Of a stretch of 64,000 bases of DNA, positions 39,125 through 51,454 are shown piece after piece; position 1 is the first letter of the stretch; every line of letters starts with the position of its first letter. Made by a program: the position numbers and the translations under genes. A model generated the notes under the pieces. It ran no database searches, had not been told where the DNA came from, and worked only from the letters and a program-made list of their open reading frames with translations. The DNA is from Diphasiastrum complanatum (lineage: Eukaryota > Streptophyta > Lycopodiopsida > Lycopodiales > Lycopodiaceae). The stretch covers positions 44,645,095 to 44,709,094 of the forward strand of contig CM055103.1 in assembly GCA_029204225.1 (NCBI GenBank), written 5' to 3'.

Positions 39125-39741
39125 TTTCTGGATTGTGAGCAACTACCAGACGATTGCCTTGCTATGGAAAAGCTTCTCAAACTGCCATGGATGGTCGAAC
39201 CAGCATCTGATTGCTTATGTTTTTGCCCTAAAGAAGAAGAAGCAGACGCAGCAGCAGAAAAGAAAGAAGAAGAAGAAAAACCAAACCACAGAATCTGTCT
39301 GGAAACTTGCTGCCCTCACCAAAATCTGCTACAAAAAGGAACACAAAATTTTGTGCCGATCGAAGCCGATGATCATTCAAAACAGAAGAAAACACAAACA
39401 ATCTCAACAAGAAAGGAATAGGATCGCAACAAATATGCATCAAAAGCCTGCCTTGCAGCATGATTCAAGGTTCTCCACCGTTGGATCCTCTCCGTTCAGA
39501 TCCTGCCACGTTTTTCCAGAGTCCAAGTGAAAAAAGCCACGTGGCAAGAATCCAAGTGGTCGACTGAAGAATGTATGTAGTGTCATTTAGGTCCTTGATG
39601 CGATTGAGACTGAGTCTTGAGCAAAACCTCATAAACCCCCTCATCTATTTTAATGTGAAGGCACGTTCTCGAGTTGGGCCGTCAGATTGAAGCCACGTGG
39701 AGATTATGTTTGGTTCATCCATTGGATGTTTTGCTTATGTA

Positions 39742-40344
39742 CTAGTAAATTATTGACACGTGGCCGGGGACAAATTTTTTGAGAGAGAAGCGGCTGCAAT
39801 TTTCGGGGGGAGCTGGTTTCTGCGGGTCCCTGGACCACTTTTCTGGAGGCACCACTTTTTCGCGGGCCCCTGGCCTGCGCCTCAATTTTTTACGGTCCCC
39901 TATCCGAGTGCTTAGGAACACCTGGTTTTTGGGGTGCCCCAGGCTATGTGGGTCCCAGGACCATCTTTCTGTGGGCACCACTTTCTCACGGGTCTTACGA
40001 CCAAGTTTTTGCGATATGGCCACGTGGGATACCGGCACCATTCCAGACAATTTCTTGCGAGCACAGCACGCGCTCACACACATGCAAGGAAATGGTGGTT
40101 TTTGAACAAATATACAAAGCATGGTCACTTTTCCCATAAAATTATGGGATAAAATGACCCCATGCCACGTGGCAAATAAGCAGGGAGCAAGGATGATGAT
40201 ACCAGCCGAGCAGGGCACTAGCAAAGTGCGAGCAGTAGCAGAGGAGGACCTCTGGGACACGCGTCGATTTTTCAACTGTGTCGCGGCCAAACCAAGCGTG
40301 TCAGTGCGGGGCAAGGCGAGCAAGCCCCATGCAAGTGCTGCCAT
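39742..40344 (-). CDS. Hypothetical 200-residue frame with a 42-codon internal repeat
   Basis: An open frame runs from ATG 40344 (MAALAWGLLALPRTDTLGL) to 39742, about 0.6 kb upstream of the P-class PPR gene on the same strand. Its C-terminal half contains an in-frame direct repeat of 126 bp: REKVVPTERWSWDP recurs as REKVVPPEKWSRDP 42 residues later. The DNA is locally GC-rich, unlike its AT-rich surroundings. No known family is recognised. It may be a chance frame over a tandem repeat or PPR promoter DNA, so confidence is low. Confidence 0.25.
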   Translation of the reverse strand: MAALAWGLLALPRTDTLGLAATQLKNRRVSQRSSSATARTLLVPCSAGIIILAPCLFATWHGVILSHNFMGKVTMLCIFVQKPPFPCMCVSACCARKKLSGMVPVSHVAISQKLGRKTREKVVPTERWSWDPHSLGHPKNQVFLSTRIGDRKKLRRRPGAREKVVPPEKWSRDPQKPAPPENCSRFSLKKFVPGHVSIIY

Positions 40345-43300
40345 GTGGCGTGTGTTTAAAGTTGTCACATTGAGCTAATAGAATATGAGTGAGTATACAT
40401 AAGCTTGTGAGTGAACGATATGTGAGCTCCATTTGAAAGGTCTGACTCTAACGTTGGTGTGCTAGATGGCAAAGTGTTGGTGTGCTAGATGGCAAAGTGC
40501 CACAGGGACTACCTGCATGCGCCACTGGGACTAGCTGCATGCATTAATTTTTGCTCCAAACGAAACATTTTGAATGTCATCATTGTGTGTCACAAATGGC
40601 CAGCCACATCACCCAACTTTGAGCTCAACTTCTTATAAGAGCACCACATATTGATGTGTTGAGCCAAGATTTCAGCACAATTCCAAGATATCATGAAAAC
40701 CATTTCCTGGATGCGCATTGTTTGGAAACTAGCTTAACCACAATTACTTCTTCTCTCATACTCAACTTCAATCCATCATCTTTTCCTAAGGTTTTCATGT
40801 GATCCTTTTCCTATTCCTTCCTTGATGTTTGTTTGGCTACATTTTCTATAATTTTGGCACATCCTATATCGTTTCCCTTGGCTCTAATTTAACATAACCA
40901 TCATCTATGCTCATGAGGATTATACATCTATATGTAGATTATCAATCTTCAGGACAATCTTCCTTTGAGCATGCCCAAACTTTGCTACATATGATGCTTG
41001 AAGAAAGGCCCTGAATAAAATGAAGCTGCTCATTTCCAAGTTGATTTCTTGGCTAAAAGCACTCCTAATGGAGGTTTGAACTATCATAGGCCTATGTGTC
41101 ACCTAGGTCCTAAGGAGGTAGTTATGAACACAATCATAGGTATGGCATCAATGGAAGCATGAAAAAGTAGCATATATCATTCACAAATTATTCTTCAACA
41201 ATGAAAACCTAGTAAATGTCAATGGCCATTGTTAGCTCAAGCGAATCTCCAAGAATAATCTCCAAACATAACTATAATTGGTCTCAAACAGCTCAAGACA
41301 TCAAACTCATAGATTGACAATTTATAGATCCTTGACCCTAATTATATATGGTAATTTGGGAATTACTTAGAAGGTTCTGATTGTGATCTCTTGTAGAACA
41401 TCCAATATAAGGCATCTAGCCTTTTCTAATAAGATAGTTCTGTCAATAACAAAAGCAGGGTCTCAGTTACTAAAATGAGCATTAAAAAACAATTGCAACA
41501 CTGCAACTAGTTGTGGGATCTCATATAACTAAACTTAGAGAAGTATGGATTTTCTGTCCATGGAAGTTGAGAATATATTCCAATTATACCAAAACTCCAT
41601 GTATTAGATGGGCTTTACATCCCACTTAAAGGCCTAAACAATTAACTTGAAAATTCTTTATAGAGAGATTCGTGTATATAACATTTTGCGTCCTATTTAG
41701 TGATTTCAATTAGAAGGTATTTTGATGTGGACAATGCACGATTATCCTAGATTGGGTGAGTGTAGTGGTCTCTATTTGGGATATTACTTCGAGCTACCAT
41801 GCTTGATATATATGTGTAAGTGATCCCTGCACTTTATGCAAAACATCTTAGGAAAAGCATATAATTTTGTCAATGTAAGTATCTTCCAATTGACCATAGT
41901 CTTTGTGAAATTCATTTATGTCAATAGGAGAGAAAGTGGAGGCACGTCCTCAACTAAAAGTACTCACAAGTAGTGATTGGATTAAGAATTGGAACATTGT
42001 AGTAGAGAATCCCATTGGATGGCATGGGATCCATTGAAATAAATAAATTGTTTGATTTTGCAGCACATTTATTTGTTGGCATTGAAAGGGTGTCTGATCG
42101 AAGATATACAAAACATTATTTCAAAATTGTCAACCTTTGTGAGTCACTATTGCTTGTACACTCCAATACATCATTTAAAGACAAAATTTCATAGGGATCA
42201 CATCATCCCTAGATAAAGCTTTTAGTGAAATGTATACAAGTCAATGTCTAGCAAGCTCACTCAAAAAACTTACATTCAATGTTCTTCCAAATAATGAAAC
42301 ATGGGGTCAACTAAGGCCTCAACCTATTCCAAAAAATCTAAGCACAACCAATATCCTCATGAACATGAGACAAATGTGCAAATATAAAGCTTATTCTACA
42401 TTTTCTCTCATCTACCCCATCTAGAAGTAACATTGAGATTGAGAATTGGTTTCATATCTGCTACATGTGTTGAGAAACTTGTTGAAAACCTGATCACCAC
42501 CATTGTTTGAGCCTTGAACCTTGATGCTTCATCTTTCCAAAGTCTTTTTGATGAAGACTTTTACTTCATAGTGACATAGCAGAAATGTATTATGACACAA
42601 TTGGGAAGCTAGCATAGACCTTTCAACTTTTTTATGCAAACCACATTAAAGACAAACCTTCTCTAATGTTAGTGGATCTTCTAAGGCTAGTTCACATGTC
42701 AAAATATCAGAGACCTATAATTTTTTGACATCTTGATTCAAAAGAAGATCAAACCAAAGTACACTCTTCAATGTCACATTCTTGCTTGCTACAAGAATAC
42801 TATATTTGATCTCACTAATGGAACCAATTTAATTTGGATCAAAAGAAGCAACACAATATTTAAGATTAGACATGTTGCCACCGTTAAAGTAATTAATGCA
42901 ACAAAACATCCTTTGAGTTGCCATCACCATCAAAGTTAGCACCATTGCTTTGATAAGATTTACTAAAAGTATGCTTCAAACTATATATACCATGATTATC
43001 AATCTTTTGTTGCTACCCCTTGCTTCATGAAGTCCATCATCATATTCTAAGAAATTGATATTACCTCAAATAAGTGGTGACAAACACATTTTATAATTGG
43101 TCTAAAGAGATTTGAACGCCTAATGATTAGTGCAAATCCAATCCTCAATAATTGACAAACAATCTTTATCAACAAATAGCAAATAAAGGCACGTAGTGAG
43201 AAAACCCTAACACTGTGACTTTTGTTTACTAAGAACATAAGTGATAGAGATGCTTCTTAAAAGAAATCAGAGAGAAAAATGTTCATTCAATAAAGTAAAT

Positions 43301-44435
43301 TTCATGAGCAGAAGTACACTCTTCTTCCATGATTTTCAATCTTTTGTTGTTGCCCCTTGCTTCATGAAGTTCATGATCATATTCTAATAAATTGATATTA
43401 CCTCGAATAAGATGTTACAAACACATTTTATTATTGCGCGAAAGAGATTTGAACACCTAATAATTAGTGCAAATCCAATCCTCAATGATTTACAAAAAAT
43501 CTTTACTTGATTATCAACAAATAGCAAATAAAGGCACGTAGTAAGAAAACCCTAACACTATGACTTTTTTTACTAAGAACAAAAGTGATGGAGATGCTTC
43601 TTAAAAGAAATCGGAGAGCAAAATGTTCATTCAATAAAGTATAGTTCATTACATTTTATATAATTGATGGCAAAGGAAGGTTATAATCATAACTAATAAT
43701 TAATTCATCTGTGGCTTTCAATGATTTACATGCACAAATCATCAAGTAAGTAGCTTTAACAAATCTAGTAAGACAATCTTCCTTCCCATTGATATGCTTT
43801 TTAAAAGTACAATTTGTTAAACAAAGAAAATGATATGAAATATTAGAAAACCCTATTATGTTTCTAAACTCTTGTGGTCTTCCATCAATGTATGTGTAGT
43901 TTCCATGTCCCACCACCTCACCCATCTCTTCTCTCTCTTTTGTGGAGCATTCATTTGAATGTAAGTTGTATACTTGCATTGTAAATCTACATAAAGCATG
44001 CCAATCATGCCAGCTATACTTAAGACTATCATTTGAGAGGTGATTCCATCATGTCTAGCATCTAATGCACCATATTCATTTGGTCACCATAAATTCAATT
44101 TGAGAGATTTTGGTGTAATTTTTGGTGGAAATCCTAGGATAATCTACAAAGATTGAGTGTCATTGATTAGATTTGAATTTTATTCATGAAATCTAATTAA
44201 TCTAGGCTGAATTCAAAACCAATTAAAGTCATTTACAGGTCTTGAAAGTACATCAGAAAGGGGAAAAAAAGATTAAGTCGTTTTTTGTCCCAAAATAGCC
44301 AAGACTTGGCAAGATTTGTTTGAAAGTAGATTTCACTTCATCTTATCCTCATTCCAACTTTGAGGGAGTGATAGAACTGAGATTATAATTCTGTTTGTTG
44401 GATTAGAAATCTAATTTGAGTGAAACACTACAAGT
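40345..44435. other. Gene-less stretch with a large tandem duplication
   Basis: No coding sequence is supported. The only clear structure is a direct repeat of about 310 bp: 42992-43300 recurs at 43330-43642, offset about 338 bp. Each unit starts near CAATCTTTTGTTG and ends near TTCATTCAATAAAGTA. Both copies carry many substitutions, so the duplication is old. Confidence 0.5.
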
Positions 44436-44498
44436 GTGAGACCTTTGTATTTCAAAGTCATTGAAATCCATTTCTCATGTGTAGAATTCACTAGTAAG

Positions 44499-44798
44499 AT
44501 GGGATCTATTGGAGCATACCTTCTAGAAGCTAGTGAGAGATTGAATTCTACTAATTATGTTGTTTGGAAGGTTAGGTTGGAGTCACTTATGGTGCTCCAA
44601 GACCTTTTTGATTTTTTGATTAAAGATGTTGAAGATGAACCTCTAGGTGCACAGAAATTAGCGAGATACAAGAAGAGATCTAGGCTTGCACTTCAATGTA
44701 TTAAAATTAATGTAAGCAATAATCTTTTGAGGGAAGTATCATCATGTACAAGTGCTAAAGAGGCTTGGGAGTCTTTAAAATCAATCTATGAACATTAG
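44499..44798 (+). pseudogene. Ty1/copia gag N-terminal fragment
   Basis: From ATG 44499 the frame reads LNSTNYVVWKVRLESLMVL and SSCTSAKEAWESLKSIYEH, the start of the copia gag UBN2-type domain, and stops after about 99 codons. The rest of gag is not recognisable. It resembles the gag at 61.3 kb (NYSTWKVRMESLLEI), so both belong to related copia lineages. Confidence 0.75.
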
Positions 44799-46930
44799 CT
44801 GAGTGCATAGTCATCATCTAGCTCTACCTCAATAGCTTTGGCATCTAACACCTTGAATCTGCCACAAAAATCTGCTAGACAAGGTAGGTTTTTATGGAAA
44901 ATGACAAGGTTGCTCATAGTCTTTTTTACCTTCATTGCCTATTATAGAAAAATTGGAAATCTTGTCACCTATTGCTGCAACAATGAACTGGGATCTTGAT
45001 TACCTTCCTCTTGTGGCAATGAAGTCAGATCTTTGTCACTTTCCTCCAATCTTTGTCATTGTCCTCCAATGTCACTTTCCTCCAATGTTGTAAAATCCAG
45101 TGATGTATCTTGAAAAACTCTCTTGCCTTGCATTGGTTTGCAACACAAGTAACCACCTTGGGTTGGGATCAGTTTGGACAAAAAGATATATGCATGAACA
45201 TGGCAAATTGTAGATTGGGTCAATGTTGTTTTGCAAGATTTAGCTCATGCAAATGTACATGATAGATTCTAATGGTTTTAGTCTCATGCTCACAAGAACT
45301 TTGAAGGACCAATGCGTCATTTTCAAAATGCTACTTTTGAGAAGTGAGAATTGAGAATTCTACTTTTGTCAATCACAAATGGTTCATATGAATCTAATTG
45401 TATTGTTTCATATGGCCCTTGATGTTTTACTTGGATTCAGATCAAGCCATATAGTTTTAATTGATTTATAATAGATTTCAATCATCTCTTGTAAGGTTTC
45501 AAAATGGTCAAAGTCACTTTGAATAACATTGAGATCTCTCTAACTACTACAACTAGCTTGTTGAAAGCTTGAAAAACCCCTACAATCAAAAGTACATCTT
45601 TAGTTGATGCTCTCAATGCAAAAATGGTGACTTGTGAAATTACTATAGCTTGTTTGTTGAAAGCTTGAGAAAACTCTACAATCAAAAGTACCTCTTCTTT
45701 TTTTGTTGATGCTCTTAATGCAAAATTGGTGACCATAGGGCAACATGTCACTTGTAGTGTATGCTTCTAAATGGAATCAATGGGAGTCTTGAGCAATCAA
45801 TCTTAAGATTTGGAACACTTCATACAAATAAGAATGTGATTAGTGCGCTATTTCTCAAGTAGATTTCATATGATGTCATATTACTTATGTCATTGATATA
45901 ATCACAACTATTCAAAATGCAAGATTTCATTGCTACTCTCAATTTCCTCTATTTTATTAGGAGATTAATAGAAAGTTGCATATTCATCTCTCATCCTTTA
46001 GCAACTATATTGGCTCTCAAGTTTATGGCATATAGGAGAGGCTCTCAATTAGCAAGTTTTGGACAATTTGAATGTACCAACTCATTGTTTGAAATTTGCT
46101 CTACATATTGTAAATGCTCCTCTGATTTAGGACGTGACTACCTCCTTGTGGGGTATGAGATTAAAAGTTCTTTTTATTTTAAAAAAGTTGACTTTTGTTA
46201 GTGTCACTTTAAACCTTGGGATGCTTATTTTGACAACTTCTTTTATATTTTGTGAATATATAATAATCTTAACATTCTCAAAAAAAAAAAGCGATTGTCA
46301 AAATTTGTTATCTTGCCTAGCTTTGCAATAATTCAAGAAAACACATAAATTAATATTCAAATTTACAAGATAGAACCCATCAATGAGTGTTCAATTAGTT
46401 GGTTGATGCTTCATTTATTCTCCTTTAGCATCCAAAGCTTCTTTGCCTCGCAAGTTCAAGCCTCCCCTTGAAAACCAAGAAGCATTTGTTCTCCTTCAGA
46501 TCCAAGGGTTGGCTCAATTGGTGAACTTTGGCATCCAAGGTTTCTTTGGTTCCAAATTCTAGCCCTCTTTGAAACGAAGGCATTTGTTCTCCTTTAGGCT
46601 ACGATTTTAACCCTCATTGCACAATAGTAATTTCACTAAATTTACTAGAATGACCTTGTACAATTACATACCCCACATGCAATGGTCACCTTGCATCCTC
46701 ACTTTCTATAGTGAGATCCATCATTGTCATCTAGAAATGAAAAATAGCATCATGCAAAAGAAAGCAGGCCATTTGATATGGCCACCATCAATAATTGCAA
46801 TAAAATTGTGACCCAACCTCCATTCAATCAAAACCATCCTCTATTGCCATTCATTTGGAACCCTCCTATTTTTCTTCAAAATAATTTATCTGCATTCTAT
46901 TAAAAAAGGTTTCGTGCAGGTCATTCACAA
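44799..46930. other. Decayed region with 96-bp tandem duplication
   Basis: No gene is supported. A tandem repeat offset by 96 bp lies at about 45547-45745 (TTGTTGAAAGCTTG at 45558 and 45654), and a weaker one at 46430-46610. The 96-bp unit is a multiple of three and gives a 32-residue repeat on minus, but no protein family is evident. Confidence 0.45.
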
Positions 46931-46942
46931 ATATTTTTACTT

Positions 46943-47178
46943 GAACAAAAATTATATTGATTTTCTGGTCAAGAAACAAGTTTTGTCCAAGAATAACCTA
47001 AGCAATCAGACTAGAATTATTGCTAGCCAGACGAGAAAACCTAGATCATTACATATACTTATACTTTATGCACAAAAATATATTGATTTTCTTGTCGAGA
47101 AACAAGTTATGTCAAGGAAAAATAAACTAACTACAATTATTGCTAGACAAACAAGGAAAGCCTAGATCATTACAATCC
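46943..47178. repeat. Tandem duplication, unit about 128 bp
   Basis: Copies beginning AAAATTATATTGATTTTC and AAAATATATTGATTTTC (about 46947 and 47075) both end in AGATCATTACA and share most intervening sequence. No coding content was seen. Confidence 0.85.
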
Positions 47179-48269
47179 TTGGCTTTTCTGAATGCAAGTA
47201 ACAACCTAGATAAAAAATCAGTGCCTAATCTAAAAAGTATGCAAACATCTCCGATGATCCAAAACATTTTGATCCATAGTGGGTTCCAGGTATAGATCAA
47301 GAGAATACCACAACTAAAGATCAGAGCTGAACTATATGTTACGTGATTTCAAAACAGAAAAAAAATAATTATAGTAAGAAAAAAGTTAATATTTAGTCTA
47401 AGCTTGCAGCTCAAACATCAAACACCAATCTAATGGATACAACCATTAGGAATGAGCTGTATAATAATAATAAAAGTGGACCGAATTCTATGTTTATGCA
47501 GATCACTGCATTTTGAGTTTCAACTTTTTTTCTGGCAGACAAATGTTTGCGAGCAACAATCAAGGTACAAATGGGCTTTCACCCGATGATACTTGAAACG
47601 ATTTCTCGCACTTAGTTTCATCTATCTGATAAAAGATCACAACCATAAAAGGAAGTCGAAATCGTCCAGTTTGACATTAAATCAAACTGTGATAGATAGA
47701 AAGAATGATCATGCAGCCTTGAACCTAATATAGACAGAACAACAATGTGCAGCCTCAGTCGAAAGATGGTGATATTGGATTAATCACGGGTAATCATTAG
47801 TTTTCGGATATAAACATCATCATTGGCTGCATACTATCTCGACTTCAAAAAAGAATTACTTTTATATAGATTATAAAATCTTCCATAGATTCTTCAAGAA
47901 AGGAAACAAAAGGAAGAGGACTAGGTAAATAAAGTGAAAAGACTAGCTGTGGAGGTTAAGGCTGTCAGATGGTAGTGCATGTTTTGTTCTTCACAGAATT
48001 CAGAACAGGTCTGTAAAATTTTCATCACTCAGCATAACCTCCGAAATGGGCTAAAAAACATCAAGAAAGCATTCTGCTTAATAGAATCGACAAAATCAAA
48101 CCTTCAAATATAGATCACTAACATCAGAGTATACATCTAAGGGATCAGTCTGACGTGCAAATCAAAATCGGTTTATCCTCACACTGGTGCAAAAAGCACA
48201 GATAGGTTGAATGAATCATCATATCCCTTGAAAATCGATCTAACACAAAAGAAAATAGGGGAAAAAACT
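47179..48269. other. Gene-less stretch, possibly an intron
   Basis: No supported coding sequence. If the donor site at 48267-48272 is real, this would be the first intron of a minus-strand transcript. Confidence 0.35.
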
Positions 48270-48720
48270 TACTCTGAGAGATAAATGTAAGCACACCAGA
48301 AAAACACCTCCCGACCAACCCTTAAGGGATCAAGATGGCACATACTACGCAGGTCCCAAAGCTTAAGCGATTGGAGACAACAAAAAAAAAACACAAATTC
48401 AGCAACAAACGAAGAGATTGTAGTCAGCCAAACAAACGGTAGAACAAAACTTAGAAATTAAATTGAGTCAGAGAGCTGGAAGGAAATCGAAAATACTGCT
48501 TGCGAAAACTAATTGCTGAAGCCTGTGCTTCAAAATCGGAAGAACAAAGAGGTGGGTTGATCGTCGAGAGTCCATAGGAGAGCTTCATTGTCAAAATCAG
48601 ACGCAGAATTGGTAGATGAAGAGAGAAAATGGGCGACTTATTATATTCTTCCTCCGCCGACTCGTTGAAGCTGCACTAAGTCTAGGGTTTATTTAGGGTT
48701 TTGTTCAATAGGAATCAGGA
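48270..48720 (-). promoter_or_regulatory. Candidate promoter and 5' leader with two telo-boxes
   Basis: On minus, AAACCCTAA (48701-48693) and AAACCCTAG (48690-48682) lie 2 bp apart. Such telo-boxes are common near plant transcription starts, especially of translation-related genes. Downstream is CT-rich leader-like DNA with a 45-codon frame (MKLSYGLSTINPPLCSS...), then a consensus splice donor CAGA/GTAAGT at 48273/48272. No downstream coding exon was identified, so the gene, if any, is unknown. Confidence 0.35.
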
Positions 48721-48798
48721 TTGTTGGGGGAGGGCAGGCCCCTTGCATCTTGTAGGCAATGCCAATTTTTGGGCACAGCTCAATCACAGCCACTCGTT

Positions 48799-49160
48799 TT
48801 TTTAAATTTAAAAAACTAGTTAGAGAGGGACATAGTAGACACCAGAAAAATTCGAGCGCTTGTATTCAAAATAATTTATTGGAATTTTCTATTATGAATT
48901 TTTGTTTTATTTACGCCACGTATTTAATAAATACTTAACTAAAACGTGAACGTAGTTTTACTAAGTTATTGGGTAAATTTAAAAAACTAGTTATCTAGCC
49001 CTGCCTGTAAGGCAGGGGGACATAGTAGACACCACAAAAATTGACGCGCTTGTATTCAAAATAGTTTATTGGATTTTTTTTTTTATTTACGCTAATTTGT
49101 GAACATGCCACGTATTTAATAAATACTTAACTAAAACGTGAACGTAGTTTTACTATGTTT
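48799..49160. repeat. Tandem duplication with one unit carrying a Helitron-type hairpin
   Basis: Two units of about 175-185 bp begin AAATTTAAAAAACTAGTTA (48804ff and 48975ff) and end with AAACGTGAACGTAGTTTTAC. Unit two contains an extra CCCTGCC-loop-GGCAGGG hairpin (48999-49017) that unit one lacks. Confidence 0.88.
48987..49030 (-). mobile_element. Possible Helitron 3' terminus
   Basis: On minus, a 7-bp GC-rich stem with 5-base loop (CCCTGCC-TTACA-GGCAGGG) is followed by CTAGATAACTAG and then T. A short GC hairpin a few bases before CTAG/T is the diagnostic 3' end of plant Helitrons. TCTACTATG, resembling the Helitron 5' start, lies only about 20 bp upstream, but the base before TC is not A. 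No Rep/helicase gene is present. Confidence 0.4.
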
Positions 49161-49162
49161 GT

Positions 49163-49250
49163 GGGGGGGGGGGGGGGGGGGTCTGTGCGCCCGAGGACGG
49201 AAGCCCGAGGGCGCACAGCCTTCCGCGGGCGGAAGGGCCGAGGAGCCAGC
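49163..49250. other. 19-G tract followed by two perfect hairpins
   Basis: Nineteen consecutive G residues (49163-49181) are followed by CTGTGCGCCC ... GGGCGCACAG, a perfect 10-bp stem with 16-base loop. Next comes the near-palindrome CCTTCCGC-GG-GCGGAAGG. The tract is strongly GC-rich within AT-rich flanks. It is capable of G-quadruplex and cruciform structure; the role is unknown. Confidence 0.85.
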
Positions 49251-50550
49251 CCTTGCATGAAATCTATTTTCACTTTTTTTTTTGAGGTAAGTAGTTTTTT
49301 GTACGTGCACCTTCCGAAGTCCGAAAGATGCGTGTAAAAAAAATTTGTCAAAAAAAGAATTTGCCCCACAAATTACGTTCAGTTTTCTTTGTAAAAAACT
49401 GAAAACTGATTTTACGGTAGGCAGGTGGATTATCTTGTGCATTCATGCATGCATTCTGCAGCGTGGATTTTTGCATGCATGCTCTTTTGTTCTCTGCCTA
49501 GAATCGTCATGCAACGACTGTGTTTCGAAAGTGCAGTTTTTTGTAAGCCATCAGCGCTTTCTCTATTTTACCATCTTGAGATTGTGAAGCTCTCCATTTA
49601 CTTTTCTAGCCCGGCCATCTTTGTGATCAGTTAAACGGTGCTAACTCTTTGCCAGTTCCTGATTCACAACTATGTGAGTTAATAATCTGCAACTGTCTCA
49701 CTTCCTACAACGCCGTCATACCACCTTTTCTCACGGTTTCTTGTAACGAGACAGGTGTTTGATCTCAAATCCAGTAGATAGGTACGTTAACCAACTGCTA
49801 ATTAGGTCGTGCTCAGTTTCCCATATATCTGATAATAGCGTTTGTCATTTTTCTTGTACAAGCTCTAAAATTTGATATAAATCATCAAACATCTAACAAA
49901 TAAAATTGGTTGCTGCCACTGTAAATTCTTAAATTTTTGTACATCATCGTCAAACTCTCATTCATAAATTCAACAGAAGATGGTTCCTCAACAGCCTGTT
50001 GGTGTTTGCTTGTGAACACCAGAGTCTTCAGTTTCTCATCTTGTTACAGTGTAAATATTATGTATTGAATTGCCTTAATATTGGCTAAGTATGTGAATCT
50101 AGAGAAACCGTAGTTTTACTTCGTGGTCCGTGGGTTGAGCTCCCTTGGTTGAAGACTGAAACAAACATGCAATTAAAATAGTTGAATCAGTCAGATAACT
50201 TTGTCAAAAGCTGTAAGAATGGCGAGAGAGAGGGTGTGTGTGTGTTCTACATACCTTAATACGTGTGGCAGTTAAGTGTAAGAGGAAACACTTTGCACCG
50301 TGTAGAAAATAATACAAAGTCACTAACGGTAACTTGCAAGCTGAGATCTCCTTGCGTTGCAAATTTGCAGATGCATGTGTGGGATAAGGAGTGAACATAG
50401 TCGCAGTTAGCAACTCCTTTAGAATATGTGAAGTTGGCCTTGGCAGCAACAGTAGTTTCTGGTCTGCTACATCCATCGGCGCCTTCAGCTTGGCTTGTTG
50501 TCATGTCCATGATCACCATCACCACTCACAAGCCAAGACCTGTTGCAAAC
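49251..50550. other. Gene-less stretch, no supported feature
   Basis: Short frames on both strands carry no recognisable motif. There is no LTR, primer site or RNA gene. Confidence 0.4.
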
Positions 50551-51157
50551 TGTTGGGGGTATTCTCAACGAATTGTAAATAAATAAAATCGACCAATAAA
50601 ATGTGTAGCGAGGGCATGGCATCCTGCGCGTATAAGCCCATGGCTCAATGAGCACGCAAGCTTAAGTTGTAAATAAAATAAAATAGACTTGGGCCTTTGA
50701 ATTAAAATAAAACTAGAGGCCCAAAGTCATTTTTTAACTTAGAGATTACTTTTTAGAGTTGGGTCCAATTGGGACTCACATGAATCTTGTGAATTTCAAT
50801 GTACTTTTTGTGGACCCTTGGATCAAGTTGGGTCCAAGATGAATGGATAGGATCAATGTAAATATTAGCCAATAGAATTTTGGGGCAAGGGCCTTCCCCA
50901 TTTTATAAAAAGGCACCATTAGAGAGGAGGAGACTCTATCATTTTGAGAGCTCAAGCATCCTCATTTGCTAATCACTCTTGCTTATGCTATTGTTGTGCC
51001 TTGTTATTTCCATTTCCCATGCTTTTTGTTTATGCTAGTTAAGGTTTTTCCATAAGCAATGAAATTGAGCATTTGAACTAACCTCCATCTCATCTCTCTC
51101 TCTTTCTCTCTTCTCCTTCTTCTTCCTCTTCTATTCTATCCTTTCTCTTCACCAACA
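50551..51157 (+). mobile_element. Probable solo LTR
   Basis: The segment begins TGTTGGGGGT and ends CACCAACA, giving TG...CA ends with a TGTTGG/CCAACA inverted repeat. Inside lies a TATA box (TTTTATAAAAAGG, 50901-50913). CT-rich sequence near the end resembles an R/U5. No internal domain follows on either side. The flanks (CAAAC and ATCAT) do not match as a target duplication, so one border may be off. Parts resemble the LTR near 60.1 kb. Confidence 0.5.
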
Positions 51158-51374
51158 ATCATGATGAAGTTAGTTAGGGGAGTAGAGTTAGTGTGAGTAG
51201 TGTTAGGGGAGGTAGAGTTAGACAAAAAGTAGAAAACTAACTAAAGTAGCATCTATGCATAGTTAGGTACCTATCCAGTGAAAGAGAACTTATGCTGAAA
51301 ACGATCGGCTGGTGTGTGTGTAGGTGAGTCGAGAGAAGAGGCTATATAAAAGATACTTATTTACATGAATGATG

Positions 51375-51376
<2 letters not shown>

Positions 51377-51453
<77 letters not shown>
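51377..51453. repeat. Compound microsatellite (TA)n(GA)n
   Basis: About 26 TA units pass into about 12 GA units, ending just before the LTR that starts at 51461. Confidence 0.97.

Positions 51454-51454
<1 letters not shown>

Noticed and set aside
45482-45751. Repeat-containing 89-codon frame on minus as a possible gene
   Set aside because: The open frame results from a 96-bp tandem duplication and shows no coding homology.
49155-49442. Overlapping Gly- and Pro-rich frames around the poly-G tract
   Set aside because: All three are translations of the G/C run and hairpins; no independent coding evidence.
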